A stretch of 64,000 bases of DNA from Microvirga sp. VF16 (GTDB lineage Bacteria > Pseudomonadota > Alphaproteobacteria > Rhizobiales > Beijerinckiaceae). This document shows positions 43,990 to 54,576 of this stretch, in pieces; position 1 is the first letter of the stretch, and the number at the start of each line of letters is the position of its first letter. The DNA lies in the NCBI RefSeq assembly GCF_016864375.1, contig NZ_CP069356.1, positions 558,001 through 622,000 on the forward strand. The letters are read 5' to 3'. Position numbers and translations under genes: made by a program. Below the pieces are notes generated by a model. The model did no database searches and had not been told where the DNA came from. It worked only from the letters and a program-made list of their open reading frames with translations.

Positions 43990-44676
43990 CTAACGCATCC
44001 GGTTGCCACCACGGTCATCCGCCTCCAGATCGAGCATCTCGGCCAGCCTGTTCCTGGCCCGGTTGACCCGGCTCTTCACAGTGCCGACAGCGCAGCCCAA
44101 TGCCGCTGCCGTTTCCTCATATGACAGACCCTCCATGGCTACGAGCAGCAGCGCCTCTCGTTGCTCCTGGGGCAGTCTGGCGAGCGCCGCCGCCAGTTCC
44201 TGCAGAACAAGCCTGCTGTCCTGGTCCGCACTCGTCGTCATCGCGCCAGCCAGCCGACCATCGACATCCTCAATCTCACGCGCGGCCCTGCGATGTTCGG
44301 TGAAGAAGCTGTTGCGCAGGATCGTGAAGAGCCAAGCCTGCAAGTTCGTGCCTGCTTCGAAGCTCTCCTGCCTACTGAGAGCGCGAAGCACCGTGTCCTG
44401 AACCAGATCCTCGGCGCGATCGACGGCTTTGGTCAGCGATATGGCATAGGCTCGGAGCGGGGCGAGATTGTCCATGATCCCATCCATGAAGGCTTGGTCC
44501 ACCGGCTCGGTGTGCGCACGGATGGTCTGCGCCACACGTCGGGCGAGCAGGCGCAGGCCGAGGGGAAGCTTATTTTCGGAGGGATCGCCATAGAGGTCAC
44601 GCAACTGTGCGCCGAGATGGGCTTGAACGGCAGCGCCAAGACTACCCCGAGGCGCCTTCGAGTCAGTGTCTGACAT
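43990..44676 (-). CDS. EcfG-like sigma factor with NepR-like N-terminal extension
   Basis: A 228-residue protein. Residues 68-228 are an EcfG-type sigma: LRAYAISLTKAVDRAEDLVQ, QAWLFTILRNSFFTEHRRAA, and GTVKSRVNRARNRLAEML. Residues 1-67 are extra compared with usual ECF sigmas and contain HLGAQLRDLYGDPSENKLP, which resembles the LGxQLRxxYxE start of NepR, then a helix LGLRLLARRVAQTIRAH. The extension could be a built-in anti-sigma segment or an unrelated domain. No separate nepR adjoins it. Start at the ATG 44676. Confidence 0.82.
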   Translation of the reverse strand: MSDTDSKAPRGSLGAAVQAHLGAQLRDLYGDPSENKLPLGLRLLARRVAQTIRAHTEPVDQAFMDGIMDNLAPLRAYAISLTKAVDRAEDLVQDTVLRALSRQESFEAGTNLQAWLFTILRNSFFTEHRRAAREIEDVDGRLAGAMTTSADQDSRLVLQELAAALARLPQEQREALLLVAMEGLSYEETAAALGCAVGTVKSRVNRARNRLAEMLDLEADDRGGNRMR

Positions 44677-44760
44677 ACTGATGTCGGATCCTGTCAGCGA
44701 TCAAAGGGGCTCTGCTTTGCAGGCTGGTCCTGGATTAGGTCGGGCAGAGGCCGACGCCGA

Positions 44761-45063
44761 TCAGCCTGCATTCCGCGTTCGCGTCGCCGCGGCCTTTTTC
44801 GCGGATGCCGAACGGGCTGCGGCGGGACGCTTGGCCGAGGCCGCTCCACCCCGAGCGCCGCCCTTTTTGGCCGACGTCGTCGTATCCGTCTTACCACGGC
44901 CGGAGCCGCTCTTGTTGCCGCCCCCGCTTTCCTTGTTAACGGTCGCCCAGGCACGCCGCTCAGCCTCTTTCTCCGAGACGCCTTTTTTCTCGTAGCCTTC
45001 CTCGATGTGCTCGGCTTTGCGCTTCTGCTTGTCAGTGTAAGTGGACTTGGCACCGCGCGGCAT
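44761..45063 (-). CDS. Basic plasmid-stabilisation-like protein
   Basis: A 100-residue protein. The N-terminal half, MPRGAKSTYTDKQKRKAEHI and EEGYEKKGVSEKEAERRAWA, matches small rhizobial proteins often labelled plasmid stabilisation proteins. The C-terminal half is a Lys/Ala-rich, histone-H1-like tail (AKKGGARGGAASAKRPAAAR). It probably binds DNA. GGAGACGGGTG precedes the ATG at 45063. Confidence 0.7.
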   Translation of the reverse strand: MPRGAKSTYTDKQKRKAEHIEEGYEKKGVSEKEAERRAWATVNKESGGGNKSGSGRGKTDTTTSAKKGGARGGAASAKRPAAARSASAKKAAATRTRNAG

Positions 45064-45139
45064 CACCCGTCTCCTTGACATGCGCGGAGGTGCATGATCT
45101 CCGCGACCAGCTTCCTGGAGTCGGAAACGAGCAGTTGAA

Positions 45140-45430
45140 GCAACGGTTCCGATGCACTGACTGGCGGCGGCCCCCGGCTGCGATGAGACCTGCAACTCCC
45201 TCGGGGCCATAGAGGGACATCTCGGCCGATCTCCCGTCCTGCATCACGGCGACCAGCGAGATCACCATGTCATGCGGAAAGTAGGCGTGGTGCATCGTGT
45301 CGCCGGTCTCATAGAGGAGCTGCCTGCGTTTGAGATGCACGACTTCCAGATGCGGCTCGAGGTAGGCCAGATCCTCCGGCTCTAAAGCCGCCAGGAGGCG
45401 ATTAGCCCGGTGAACTTGACCTGCTTGCAC
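45140..45430 (-). pseudogene. Crp-family regulator, truncated
   Basis: From a GTG at 45430 the frame reads RANRLLAALEPEDLAYLEPH, LLYETGDTMHHAYFPHDMVI and GPEGVAGLIAA, which is the N-terminal half of the intact regulator at 20566-21294. After about 95 residues similarity ends and no DNA-binding domain follows. Confidence 0.75.
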
Positions 45431-45682
45431 TTGTCACACCAGAGAAACGCAATCGGAGACGGCACCTTGAGCCAACTAAGGTTTGGAGCGGTGCCATCGC
45501 TCAGCAACCGATCCTCCCCTTTAGGGTAGGATGCGCTTTAGAGGTGGTGAGCACTGCCACCCGACGACCGATAGGGCTGGCCCCTCAACGCGCCGTGGCG
45601 ACGAGCATCACAGAAACCAGCAGCGAGGTGCTGCGTTGTCAGCCCGGCACGGAGTGTGTGCTGAACCTCAGGAGGTTTTGCC

Positions 45683-45826
45683 ATGACCATGTCGGAGATC
45701 ACCAACAAGCTCAAATACGACATCTCGGATGCGCTCAGGCGCGTGGCCGGCAAGCTGCCGTTCCGCACGGAAGGGCAGGGAGGCCAGTCTTCCGCGGCGA
45801 GCAATCGATCCAGCTTGAAGAAGTAA
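45683..45826 (+). CDS. Small hypothetical protein
   Basis: A 47-residue ORF starting MTMSEITNKLKYDISDALRR and ending in a Ser/Lys tail. A strong AGGAGG lies 7 bp before the ATG. No family is recognised. Apart from this ORF the 45431-46483 interval has no supported gene. Confidence 0.5.
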   Translation: MTMSEITNKLKYDISDALRRVAGKLPFRTEGQGGQSSAASNRSSLKK

Positions 45827-46483
45827 GCCGAGACGGCGGGGCGCTCGCCCAAGCGCCCCACCCTCAGACGGGTCGGCCGGGGGCAACGGGATCCGATCTC
45901 GTCGGTCACAGAAATGAGGTGCTCTCCGCGCGGATCAGGCGATCGGCGGGCTCGGCTTGACTGGCTCGCCTTTCGACCCGTCCCAGCCTGTGGCATCATT
46001 CTCTCGTTTCATCCAGACAGGAGTTCGACAGTATTCTCGGAGGCCAAGATACCCAGCACCTTTGTCCCTGATGAGCCTTTGACCCCAACCCACCCGTTCC
46101 GGGGAAACCCGGCAAGCAGGCCGGAATGCTCAAGCATCTCCCACATCCGATACGACCTGTTCCGAAGCCAGCATGAGCCGGAGCTCTTCTGCGCCGTGCC
46201 GGAGAACCGGCCTGCGTCTGCCTGTCTCGGGTCCGAGCCGTAGCAGGCAGCCGGTCAGCTGGCCGAAGCTGAGCCGACCCCGTTGGGCTTCGACCGGGAG
46301 GCGGCGAGGATCGGGGTGCGTCTCAACGGCTACTATCTGTTCGTGGCGTTCAGCCCGATCCTGGGACTGCGATCGGACAGGGGGCGCCCGCCATTGCCGC
46401 CTATTCAAAGCTTGGGCCCAATCCACCCAGAGGGCTTGCAAGCCCCTCTTGAAACCCCGAAAAACCGCTCCTATCATCATTTG

Positions 46484-46573
46484 TGCCAAGGCCCTCAATG
46501 GCTTGGCGGATCGGGCGCTGGCAGGTGTCCGGCGCCCTTGTGGTTACGTTGCTCATTGGAGGATGTAGCTATG
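46484..46573 (+). promoter_or_regulatory. ROSE-type RNA thermometer of hsp20
   Basis: The leader of the first hsp20 folds into two upstream hairpins (GCCAAG/CTTGGC; GGGCGC/GCGCCC) and a terminal hairpin in which TACGTTGCTC faces GAGGATGTA. The last one buries the ribosome site GGAGGA and contains the conserved TTGCT of ROSE elements, including the unpaired G that forms the G-G pair in known ROSE structures. Heat should open it and allow translation. Confidence 0.8.
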
Positions 46574-47032
46574 AGAACAGCGTTTGATTTCTCTCCCCTG
46601 TACCGCTCCACGGTCGGCTTCGACCGGCTGTTCGACCTGATCGACCAGACGACCCGGCAAGACGCCTCGCCCCATTGGCCGCCCTACAACGTCGAGAAGG
46701 TCGGCGATGATCAGTACCGCATCACGATGGCGGTGGCCGGGTTCTCGCCCGACGAGATCGAGATCACTCAAAAAGAGAACGTGCTGCTGGTGGCAGGCCA
46801 CAAGCATCCGGAGCAGGAGAACGGCCAGTTCCTGCATCGGGGCATCGCCACGCGCGCCTTCAAGCAGAGCTTCAGCCTCGCCGACTACGTGAAGGTCCGG
46901 GAGGCGAAGCTTGAGAACGGCCTGTTGACGGTCGACCTCGTGCGTGAGGTGCCGGAGGAGATGAAGCCCCGTCGCATCGAGATCGGGACCGGCGGTAGCC
47001 CCAAGACCATCGAGCACGACAAGGCAGCCTAA
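46571..47032 (+). CDS. Small heat-shock protein (Hsp20, class A)
   Basis: A 153-residue alpha-crystallin-domain protein. It starts MRTAFDFSPLYRSTVGFDRL, has the PPYNVEKVGDDQYRITMAVA strand, ENVLLVAGHK, and LENGLLTVDLVREVPEEMKP in the usual positions. It is of the IbpA/HspA type with an N-terminal arm. It holds unfolded proteins during heat shock. The ROSE leader controls its translation. A second hsp20 follows 91 bp after. Confidence 0.93.
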   Translation: MRTAFDFSPLYRSTVGFDRLFDLIDQTTRQDASPHWPPYNVEKVGDDQYRITMAVAGFSPDEIEITQKENVLLVAGHKHPEQENGQFLHRGIATRAFKQSFSLADYVKVREAKLENGLLTVDLVREVPEEMKPRRIEIGTGGSPKTIEHDKAA

Positions 47033-47123
47033 CGGCTTGATCAGGGGTGAGGTCGACGCTGGTCAGGGATCGGCGCTGACCTCAGCCGCTTGGCTCGAAC
47101 TGAACAGACAAGGAGGATTCGTT

Positions 47124-47639
47124 ATGAACATGCGCGATCTCATTCCCTGGGGTCGCAACGAGCAGACGACCCCAAGCCGCTATCGCGAGGAGGGTGACCC
47201 CTTCATGACCCTGCATCGCGAGATGAACCGGCTCTTCGACGACGTCTTCCGCGGCTTCGACATGGCGCCGCTCGGCAGCATGAGCCGGACGGCAGGCTGG
47301 CCGCAGGTGGAAGTCGTCGACAACGACAAGGACGTCCGCATCTCGGCGGAGTTGCCCGGCATGGACGAGAAGGGTGTCGAGGTGCTGATGGGCGACGGCG
47401 TCCTCACCATCCGCGGCGAGAAGAAATCCGAGATCGCGGACAAGGAGCGCGCGTTCAGCGAGCGCACCTATGGCCGCTTCGAGCGCCGCATCCCGCTCGC
47501 CTGGGAGGTCGAGGAGGATAAGATCGATGCCAGCTTCAAGAACGGCGTTCTCACCATTACCCTGCCCAAGGCGGTCGTGAGCCCGCCGGAGGTGAAGCGC
47601 ATCGCGATCAACCGCGCGGGCGAGGAAACCAAGCATTAG
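47124..47639 (+). CDS. Small heat-shock protein (Hsp20, class C)
   Basis: A 171-residue alpha-crystallin protein: DPFMTLHREMNRLFDDVFRG, WPQVEVVDNDKDVRISAELP, GDGVLTIRGEKKSE and FKNGVLTITLPKAV. It is of a different subgroup from the neighbour upstream. AAGGAGG precedes the ATG at 47124. Its leader lacks the ROSE TTGCT motif, so its control may differ or come from co-transcription. Confidence 0.92.
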   Translation: MNMRDLIPWGRNEQTTPSRYREEGDPFMTLHREMNRLFDDVFRGFDMAPLGSMSRTAGWPQVEVVDNDKDVRISAELPGMDEKGVEVLMGDGVLTIRGEKKSEIADKERAFSERTYGRFERRIPLAWEVEEDKIDASFKNGVLTITLPKAVVSPPEVKRIAINRAGEETKH

Positions 47640-47652
47640 CCGCATGAGAGCT

Positions 47653-47683
47653 GGGCCCGGGAGGCTGGCTGGCTGCCCGGGCC
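47653..47683 (+). terminator. GC-rich hairpin after hsp20
   Basis: A 9-bp perfect stem GGGCCCGGG/CCCGGGCCC with a 13-base loop, 13 bp after the stop. No T run follows, so it could be an RNA-stabilising hairpin. Confidence 0.5.
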
Positions 47684-47713
47684 CCACCCTTTGCTCGATG
47701 GAGGAAGGACACC

Positions 47714-48022
47714 ATGGATCCAGTGACCGTTGACCTGCAGCTTACCCATGACCCGTCAGCATCGCCCTCTCCACTGCAAGCCCACAGGCGAAGTGAGACG
47801 CCCGGAGCTGAGAGCCTTCCGTTCAGAGATCCGCAGGAGGTTCTGATGCACCCTGGCTTGGGCGTCGGCGCGAAGCGGGCCATCCTCGCGGCCTGGGTCT
47901 CGGATGCTTGTGCCGTGGAGAACCTGCCGACCTGGCGCAAGCTGCCCGGGACCGGTGCTCTCGTGGCGCTGGACGACATCCTCGACGCCCTGCGGGCGCT
48001 CGATGGCCGCGCGCTCCACTAA
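47714..48022 (+). CDS. Hypothetical protein, paralogue family A, copy 1
   Basis: A 102-residue protein. Its C-terminal half, FRDPQEVLMHPGLGVGAKRA, then ILAAWVSDACAVENLPTWRK, then LDDILDALRALD, aligns with the C-terminal half of the protein at 48421-48939. GAGGAAGGACACC precedes the ATG. The family is recurrent in Hyphomicrobiales near stress genes, function unknown. Confidence 0.65.
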   Translation: MDPVTVDLQLTHDPSASPSPLQAHRRSETPGAESLPFRDPQEVLMHPGLGVGAKRAILAAWVSDACAVENLPTWRKLPGTGALVALDDILDALRALDGRALH

Positions 48023-48036
48023 ACGGGGAGGGTGCC

Positions 48037-48375
48037 GTGACCACGTTCAACCCGCGCGACTGGCCCCGCCTGCCGGACTGGCTCGATCCGCATCAGGGCC
48101 GCCGCAACCCGCGGGAGATCAATCGGGAGGTGCTCGAGCGATGCTGCCTGGCGCTGGCGTTCTGCCTGTGCTTCGCCTCTCTCGCGCCGGTGCCCCTGAT
48201 GCCGTTTGCGTTCGCCGGTCTGCTGTTCCTGGCCGGGATCGCCTCGCTCAGCCTGGCGGTCCTGCGCGGGGATCCGCCGCTGGCATTGCACCTGACCGCC
48301 TGGGACGAGGCGGCACTTCTGTTCACGGCAAGCCTCGGCCTGCGCCTCTGGCTCGGGCCGTTCCCAGTCAAGTGA
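48037..48375 (+). CDS. Small membrane protein
   Basis: A 112-residue protein with a soluble start (TTFNPRDWPRLPDWLDP) and two hydrophobic segments (LALAFCLCFASLAPVPLM and FAGLLFLAGIASLSLAVL). A WDEA motif (LTAWDEAALLFTASL) follows, as in the protein at 32157. The GTG start at 48037 follows GGGAGGG. It lies 14 bp after the preceding gene and is probably in the same operon. Confidence 0.6.
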   Translation: MTTFNPRDWPRLPDWLDPHQGRRNPREINREVLERCCLALAFCLCFASLAPVPLMPFAFAGLLFLAGIASLSLAVLRGDPPLALHLTAWDEAALLFTASLGLRLWLGPFPVK

Positions 48376-48420
48376 GGCTTCCAAACCAGCCATCGATCAA
48401 CTTGCACTTGGAGGAGTGCG

Positions 48421-48939
48421 ATGGAGCAGCAGACGATCAGGATCGAACACAACCAATCACCACCGCCGTTCCTGACCCGAGAGCACCATTGGCCCAAGCG
48501 AGCAGGGAAGGGCAGTTCCAAGCATCCAGTTGGCCCTTCGCATCTCGCAACTGGCGAGTGGGCAGCCGGCGCAAACCCTCCTAGCATCGTGCCATGGGCG
48601 TCCTGGCTGGGTGGCCGCGCCAGCCGCCGTGAGGCTCCGTTCCTGCCAGATCTCGACCGGGCGTTCGTCAACCCAGCGTCCGTCTTCGGCTCGCCTCATG
48701 ATGTCGTGCGCCATCCGCTGCTGACGATCGACTGCAAGCGAGAGATCTTGCAGCGCTGGGCTTGGGACGAGTATCTGCTTGATCTTGCCAATGCTGAGGG
48801 CATGCCGGAAAGCGAGCCCTTGCGCCTGGATGAGGTCAAGGCGGCCCTGCGGCTGGTCAACTTGGAGCGCAGCCCTGACCCGGCGGCCCCTGCGGCTTTC
48901 ATCGTCCCGTACCACTGGGACGAAGCCCTTGCAGCTTAG
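48421..48939 (+). CDS. Hypothetical protein, paralogue family A, copy 2
   Basis: A 172-residue protein. Its C-terminal half, VFGSPHDVVRHPLLTIDCKR, then EILQRWAWDEYLLDLANAEG, then LDEVKAALRLVNLE, is related to the protein at 47714. The N-terminal 75 residues are low-complexity. Start at 48421 follows GGAGGAGTG. Function unknown. Confidence 0.6.
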   Translation: MEQQTIRIEHNQSPPPFLTREHHWPKRAGKGSSKHPVGPSHLATGEWAAGANPPSIVPWASWLGGRASRREAPFLPDLDRAFVNPASVFGSPHDVVRHPLLTIDCKREILQRWAWDEYLLDLANAEGMPESEPLRLDEVKAALRLVNLERSPDPAAPAAFIVPYHWDEALAA

Positions 48940-49025
48940 AATGGGAGACTCTGGACAGGAATCTGTTTCACTTCTCCGCGGGCCTCGGCAGTGATGCCTC
49001 GCTCAAAAACGAGGTTTGTTTGTCA

Positions 49026-49052
49026 TTGGCACTCCCGTCCAAGGAGCGCCAA
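49026..49052. promoter_or_regulatory. CIRCE operator of groESL
   Basis: TTGGCACTC (49026-49034), 9 bases, GAGCGCCAA (49044-49052). This matches TTAGCACTC-N9-GAGTGCTAA with the exact spacing and two symmetric substitutions. HrcA should repress groESL here. It lies 116 bp before groES. Confidence 0.85.
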
Positions 49053-49167
49053 AAAACTTTCACGCTCCCCTTGAACGGTAGAGCTTGGCCAACCAAATCA
49101 TCGACCGCGGAGGCCCGAACGGCTCCGCGTGAGCAGTTAACAGACTGAAATCATTGGAGGAAGCTTC

Positions 49168-49482
49168 ATGAAGTTCCGTCCTTTGCATGACCGGATCGTG
49201 GTCAAGCGCATCGACGCCGAGGAGAAGACGGCGGGCGGGATCATTATTCCCGACACTGCCAAGGAGAAGCCCCAGCAGGGCGAGGTGATCGCTGTCGGTC
49301 CCGGTGCCCGCAACGAACAGGGCCAGCTCGTTCCCCTCGACGTGAGGGTCGGCGACATCGTGCTCTTCGGCAAGTGGTCCGGCACGGAAGTGAAGATCGA
49401 TGGCGAGGATCTCCTGATCATGAAGGAGAGCGACATCATGGGTGTGCTGGATCAGGCCGCTGCCCAGAAGAAGGCCGCTTAA
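49168..49482 (+). CDS. groES: Co-chaperonin GroES
   Basis: A 104-residue GroES: MKFRPLHDRIVVKRIDAEEK, the mobile loop TAGGIIIPDTAKEKPQQG, and VLFGKWSGTEVKIDGEDLLI. It caps GroEL in the cytosol. AGGAAGC precedes the ATG. The C-terminus is slightly extended (LDQAAAQKKAA). groEL follows 56 bp later, under the same CIRCE site. Confidence 0.97.
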   Translation: MKFRPLHDRIVVKRIDAEEKTAGGIIIPDTAKEKPQQGEVIAVGPGARNEQGQLVPLDVRVGDIVLFGKWSGTEVKIDGEDLLIMKESDIMGVLDQAAAQKKAA

Positions 49483-49538
49483 GGCCAATCCCACAATCAG
49501 AGTCACACATCGTTACGTCTCATCAGGAGTGACGAACA

Positions 49539-51164
<1,626 letters not shown>

Positions 51165-51180
51165 ACTCAGGCCGAACACG

Positions 51181-51210
51181 ACGGCGCCGCGCAAGCGGCG
51201 CCGTTTTCCT
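51181..51210 (+). terminator. Intrinsic terminator of groESL
   Basis: A 10-bp perfect stem ACGGCGCCGC/GCGGCGCCGT with a GCAA tetraloop followed by TTTCCTT, 17 bp after the groEL stop. Confidence 0.92.
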
Positions 51211-51218
51211 TATGGAGA

Positions 51219-52715
51219 GCATGAGGTTTTGTGGGGCAATCAAGCCGCTACCCGTTTGTGACCCCTGTCATTGTCGTTCATCATGCCGGGGTACCAGTGC
51301 TCGAATGCAGCACGCAGCGAGCCATCCAAGGTCCTGGTGCGGGTCTGCAGGAGCAGATGAGCCCCGCGTCGGCTCCACTGCATCTGCTGCTTCTTGGCAA
51401 AGCGCTTGCTGATCACTGCGTTCACCGTTGCCTCGACAAAGGCCGAGGAGATCCGCTCACCGGACCGATCGCGCTCGCCATAGTTGATCAGGCTGGCCTC
51501 GTTGCTGGCGATGTAGACCTGGAACTCCCGCATCGCCGTCCTGAACTTGCGCAGGTTGGAATAGCGACTGTCGAGGGCTTCCAGATCGAGGAGCAGATTA
51601 TCGATGGCCTCCCGAGCGTGATAGGTGTTGCCGTGCCAGAGGAACCATTTGATCCGGCGCAGCTCATCGAGAGCCGCCGTCCCTGCGTCCTTGTCATGGT
51701 GTACCAGACCTTGGGCAAACTGGCGCACAACCGTGATCCGCATCGTGATGTGAAACCAGTCGAGGACATGCTCGCTGCACGGGCTGATCCGCTCGGCAAG
51801 GGCGCGCACCTCGTCCCCGCCGTCGGTGATAAAGGTCAGGTCCTGATCGGCCTGGAAGCCTTGGCGCCTGAGGTGATCAATGATGCGACGCTGCGGCTTG
51901 CGATCATAGCCATGAACGAAGCCGATGTAGCGGGCGTCTCCCTCTTCAGGGATGGACCGGCCGACGATCAGCTCGAAATTCCGCTTTCTGTCGCGCCAGT
52001 CGCGGATATAGCCGCTGTCCAGGCCGATAACCATCCGGCTCTCGGGGATCGGCAGATCCTCCCAATCGCGAGGGTCTCTGCCCTCGGTGAATGAAGCTCG
52101 CTGTCCAGCGAGATCGGCCTCTATCCGCTCGGCGGCGCGGAGCACATGCTGGCGTACCGTCGTCGCGTTGACGCCGCTCCCGACAGGCAGGACATCGGCC
52201 AGGAGATCGGCGGCTGCCGCATAGGGCACGAGCGAGGCCCAGCGCGTCTCGAGGTACAGGCGCTCCGGCGCAACATGGTCGGGAAGTAACTGCGTCAGCG
52301 GGGAGATCGTCGCTGGCCCATTGGTCTGGCGTTCTTTGGGAACGTAGAAGCGCGGGCTCTTCAGCTGGACATCGCCGAACAAGGTCCGGAAGGTGACTGG
52401 GTAACTGCCCTTGCACCGGAGCTTCCGACCAGTAACCTTGCAGTGGCGGTGGTTCGCGAGCCAGCCATTGACCTGAGCCTCGACGATCCGCTGCTGAGCG
52501 GCGGCCAAGAGGGCCTTGCTCTCGGCCAAGGACAGGCCCAGATCCTCGGCCCGCTCGGTGACCTTCATCAGGGATGCGACCTCCTCCGCGTCGCCAACGG
52601 TGCCGTCATCTCCGACAATCTGAAGCATGATCCTGACCTGCATGGGACCTTCCATGGGTTCTCGGGAAGCCAGGACCCGTTGCCGGCCAACGGACCTCAC
52701 AGCCTCACCACTGTT
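51219..52715. mobile_element. ISKra4-family insertion sequence (ends approximate)
   Basis: One transposase gene just after the groESL terminator. TGAGG-containing sequences near 51221 and 52709 resemble short inverted ends but are imperfect, and no target duplication was found. The right end falls at the C-terminus of the pRiA4b-like gene. Confidence 0.55.
51240..52643 (-). CDS. ISKra4-family transposase
   Basis: A 467-residue transposase from the ATG at 52643 (MQVRIMLQIVGDDG); the frame is open to 52700. An N-terminal region with CKVTGRKLRCKGSYPVTFRT and a core with RMVIGLDSGYIRDWRDRKRN, LTFITDGGDEVRAL and VLDWFHITMRI match the ISKra4 family. The gene is intact. Confidence 0.85.
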   Translation of the reverse strand: MQVRIMLQIVGDDGTVGDAEEVASLMKVTERAEDLGLSLAESKALLAAAQQRIVEAQVNGWLANHRHCKVTGRKLRCKGSYPVTFRTLFGDVQLKSPRFYVPKERQTNGPATISPLTQLLPDHVAPERLYLETRWASLVPYAAAADLLADVLPVGSGVNATTVRQHVLRAAERIEADLAGQRASFTEGRDPRDWEDLPIPESRMVIGLDSGYIRDWRDRKRNFELIVGRSIPEEGDARYIGFVHGYDRKPQRRIIDHLRRQGFQADQDLTFITDGGDEVRALAERISPCSEHVLDWFHITMRITVVRQFAQGLVHHDKDAGTAALDELRRIKWFLWHGNTYHAREAIDNLLLDLEALDSRYSNLRKFRTAMREFQVYIASNEASLINYGERDRSGERISSAFVEATVNAVISKRFAKKQQMQWSRRGAHLLLQTRTRTLDGSLRAAFEHWYPGMMNDNDRGHKRVAA

Positions 52716-53402
52716 GATGCATGAGGTTGAGATACTCGGCGTTACTTAGCTGCGCGTTGACGTCCCTGCGGGAGAACGGCTTACCCTGCCATCCTTGGCA
52801 CACCTCAAGGCGCTCCAGAGCCTCCCGAACGTCACCGGTCCCCTCGGCGTTGATGGAGGCGCCCGTACTCCGCTTCAGAGCGAGCTGATCCACGAAATCG
52901 GCGAGGACGGCGAAGTCATGCCTCACCTCCGGAGCGGTCCAAGCTTCACGCCGGGTCAGAAAGCCGTTCACCCCACCGCAATCCTCCGGTGGGCAGGTTC
53001 CATCCCCGTCCAGGCAAATGGGATAGCTTTTCCCAGGCTCAGCCTGATGCCGCCTCTCGAGGCGCACCTCCTGCTCCCATGGACCATTGAGATCGTACTC
53101 GTAGCGGAAGCGAGCGCCCACGCGCAGGCGAAGCTCGGACGTGGGACATCCGGGGATCGAGCCGCCAGTTCCCGGGAGCCGAACCGCTTTGCCCGGAGCG
53201 TGAACTGGAACAGGTGGATGCCTTCCCAGCCCATCACGACCTGGATGACACCGTGAAGCTCCCGCAGCGTCAGGCTGGCAGGCACCAGAAACTGACGCCA
53301 GATCATCGGACTGAGCCCCAGCAGCCAGACCTTGAACTGCAGGATCTCCGGAGCTTGGGGAGGTTCAGGAATCTTGGGTTCGGATGGGGTACTCTTTGGC
53401 AA
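52705..53402 (-). pseudogene. Plasmid pRiA4b ORF-3-like protein, frameshifted
   Basis: The first frame reads LQFKVWLLGLSPMIWRQFLV, LRELHGVIQVVMGWEGIHLF and ends the match at SPDVPRP. The family continues in a second frame as GARFRYEYDLNGPWEQEVRL, YPICLDGDGTCPPEDCGG. The shift is a single-base change near 53140. Proteins of this family are common on plasmids and islands; the function is unknown. Confidence 0.8.
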
Positions 53403-53565
53403 GTGAGGGTGTCTCGCAGCCTTGTTTCGTCTGGCCGGAGACCTTGTACAACCTACCCGTTATCAAACTGCCCCACACTTCCTCATGCTCTCCAGAGGGC
53501 CAGGGCGCGGAGTAATCGCCGTCCCTTCCATCCGTCGCAGGGAGGAGGGACCCTATCGCCTGCCG

Positions 53566-53983
53566 CATGGCGTCAGGGACCGTCTTGCGTCGTCGCTGAC
53601 GCCGTTCCGCAACCGCGATGCGGTCATGACTCTCGCGGTCTTCATCGCGCGCTACCACTCCGCCCCTGGCCGCGTTGTCGAGGCCTTCCCCCCTGGATCG
53701 TCGCGAGCTCGTCGATCATCCGGATCTCGCGTTGACGGAGCGACAGATCCGAAGCGCGATCCGCGTCCTGGAGGAGATCGGGTTCCTCGACCGCGCCCTG
53801 GCGTCGGGATCCAAATATCAGGCGACGGAGGACGGTCTGCAGCGCAAGCCGATCCGGTTCATGTTCGGAGCGGAGTACGCCCCCCTGTTCATCAATGCGA
53901 ATAGACGTGATGCGGCGGGCCGTGGCGGGAATTCTGGTGCGCGTCGTCCGGTCCTGCGGAAACGATGCGTCCGGTCCCTGTGA
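53566..53983 (+). pseudogene. Winged-helix Rep-like protein, degraded
   Basis: The C-terminal part from about 53690 reads RRELVDHPDLALTERQIRSA, IRVLEEIGFLDRALASGSKY, FMFGAEYAPLFINANRR, a winged helix like those of plasmid replication or adjacent hypothetical proteins. The preceding part (RDAVMTLAVFIARYHSAP) is in a different frame, so a frameshift near 53680 is likely. No iterons are seen around it. Confidence 0.45.
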
Positions 53984-54239
53984 CGCCCCCAGGAGGATCC
54001 CGCGCTAAATGTCCCAAAGACATGAGCGTAGCGAATACCCGTATACCTTTGGGACACATAAGAACCGGGAAAAAGATCCCTCTCCCTCCAAAATCCTTGG
54101 AACAATCTCACTTCCCGCAGAAGATGGGATCAAAGGAGGCCCCTGCGGGGCCGCTCTCCGAAGGAGATCGGAGAACGGATCGTCCATCGCCTCGATCTGT
54201 CGAGAATCGGAGATCTGCGAAGATGGCACCCGAGATGTC

Positions 54240-54537
54240 GCCCGTTCCGGATGAGAACGACCAACGGACCTTCAACGCGCATCTCGATGAGATTCTCGCG
54301 AAGAGCGTCGCTGCCAGACGCGTTGCCGACGCGCAGGACGGACGGTCGTCGGATCTGGGGGACATCCCCCATCCGACGAGCCGATCCCGCCCACGCCCGC
54401 CGCAGACGATCCTGCGCCATCTGCCGGGATCGCAGATCGCGAACGCGAGGAAGCCCAGGCCCAGTTGAACGCTTGGAAGACCAAACCGATCGAAATGCTA
54501 TCGGAGGCGGCGAAGCGGTTGTTCCGCGGCGGATGAT
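54240..54537 (+). pseudogene. Degraded hypothetical gene
   Basis: Two frames look partly coding: DENDQRTFNAHLDEILAKSV in one and EEAQAQLNAWKTKPIEMLSE, then AAKRLFRGG and a stop at 54535-54537, in another. They may be halves of one gene with a frameshift near 54350. The stretch 53984-54239 has nothing recognised. Confidence 0.35.
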
Positions 54538-54576
54538 GGAAGGGCAGAGCGAAATTCTTGAGCCAAGGGAAAGAGA

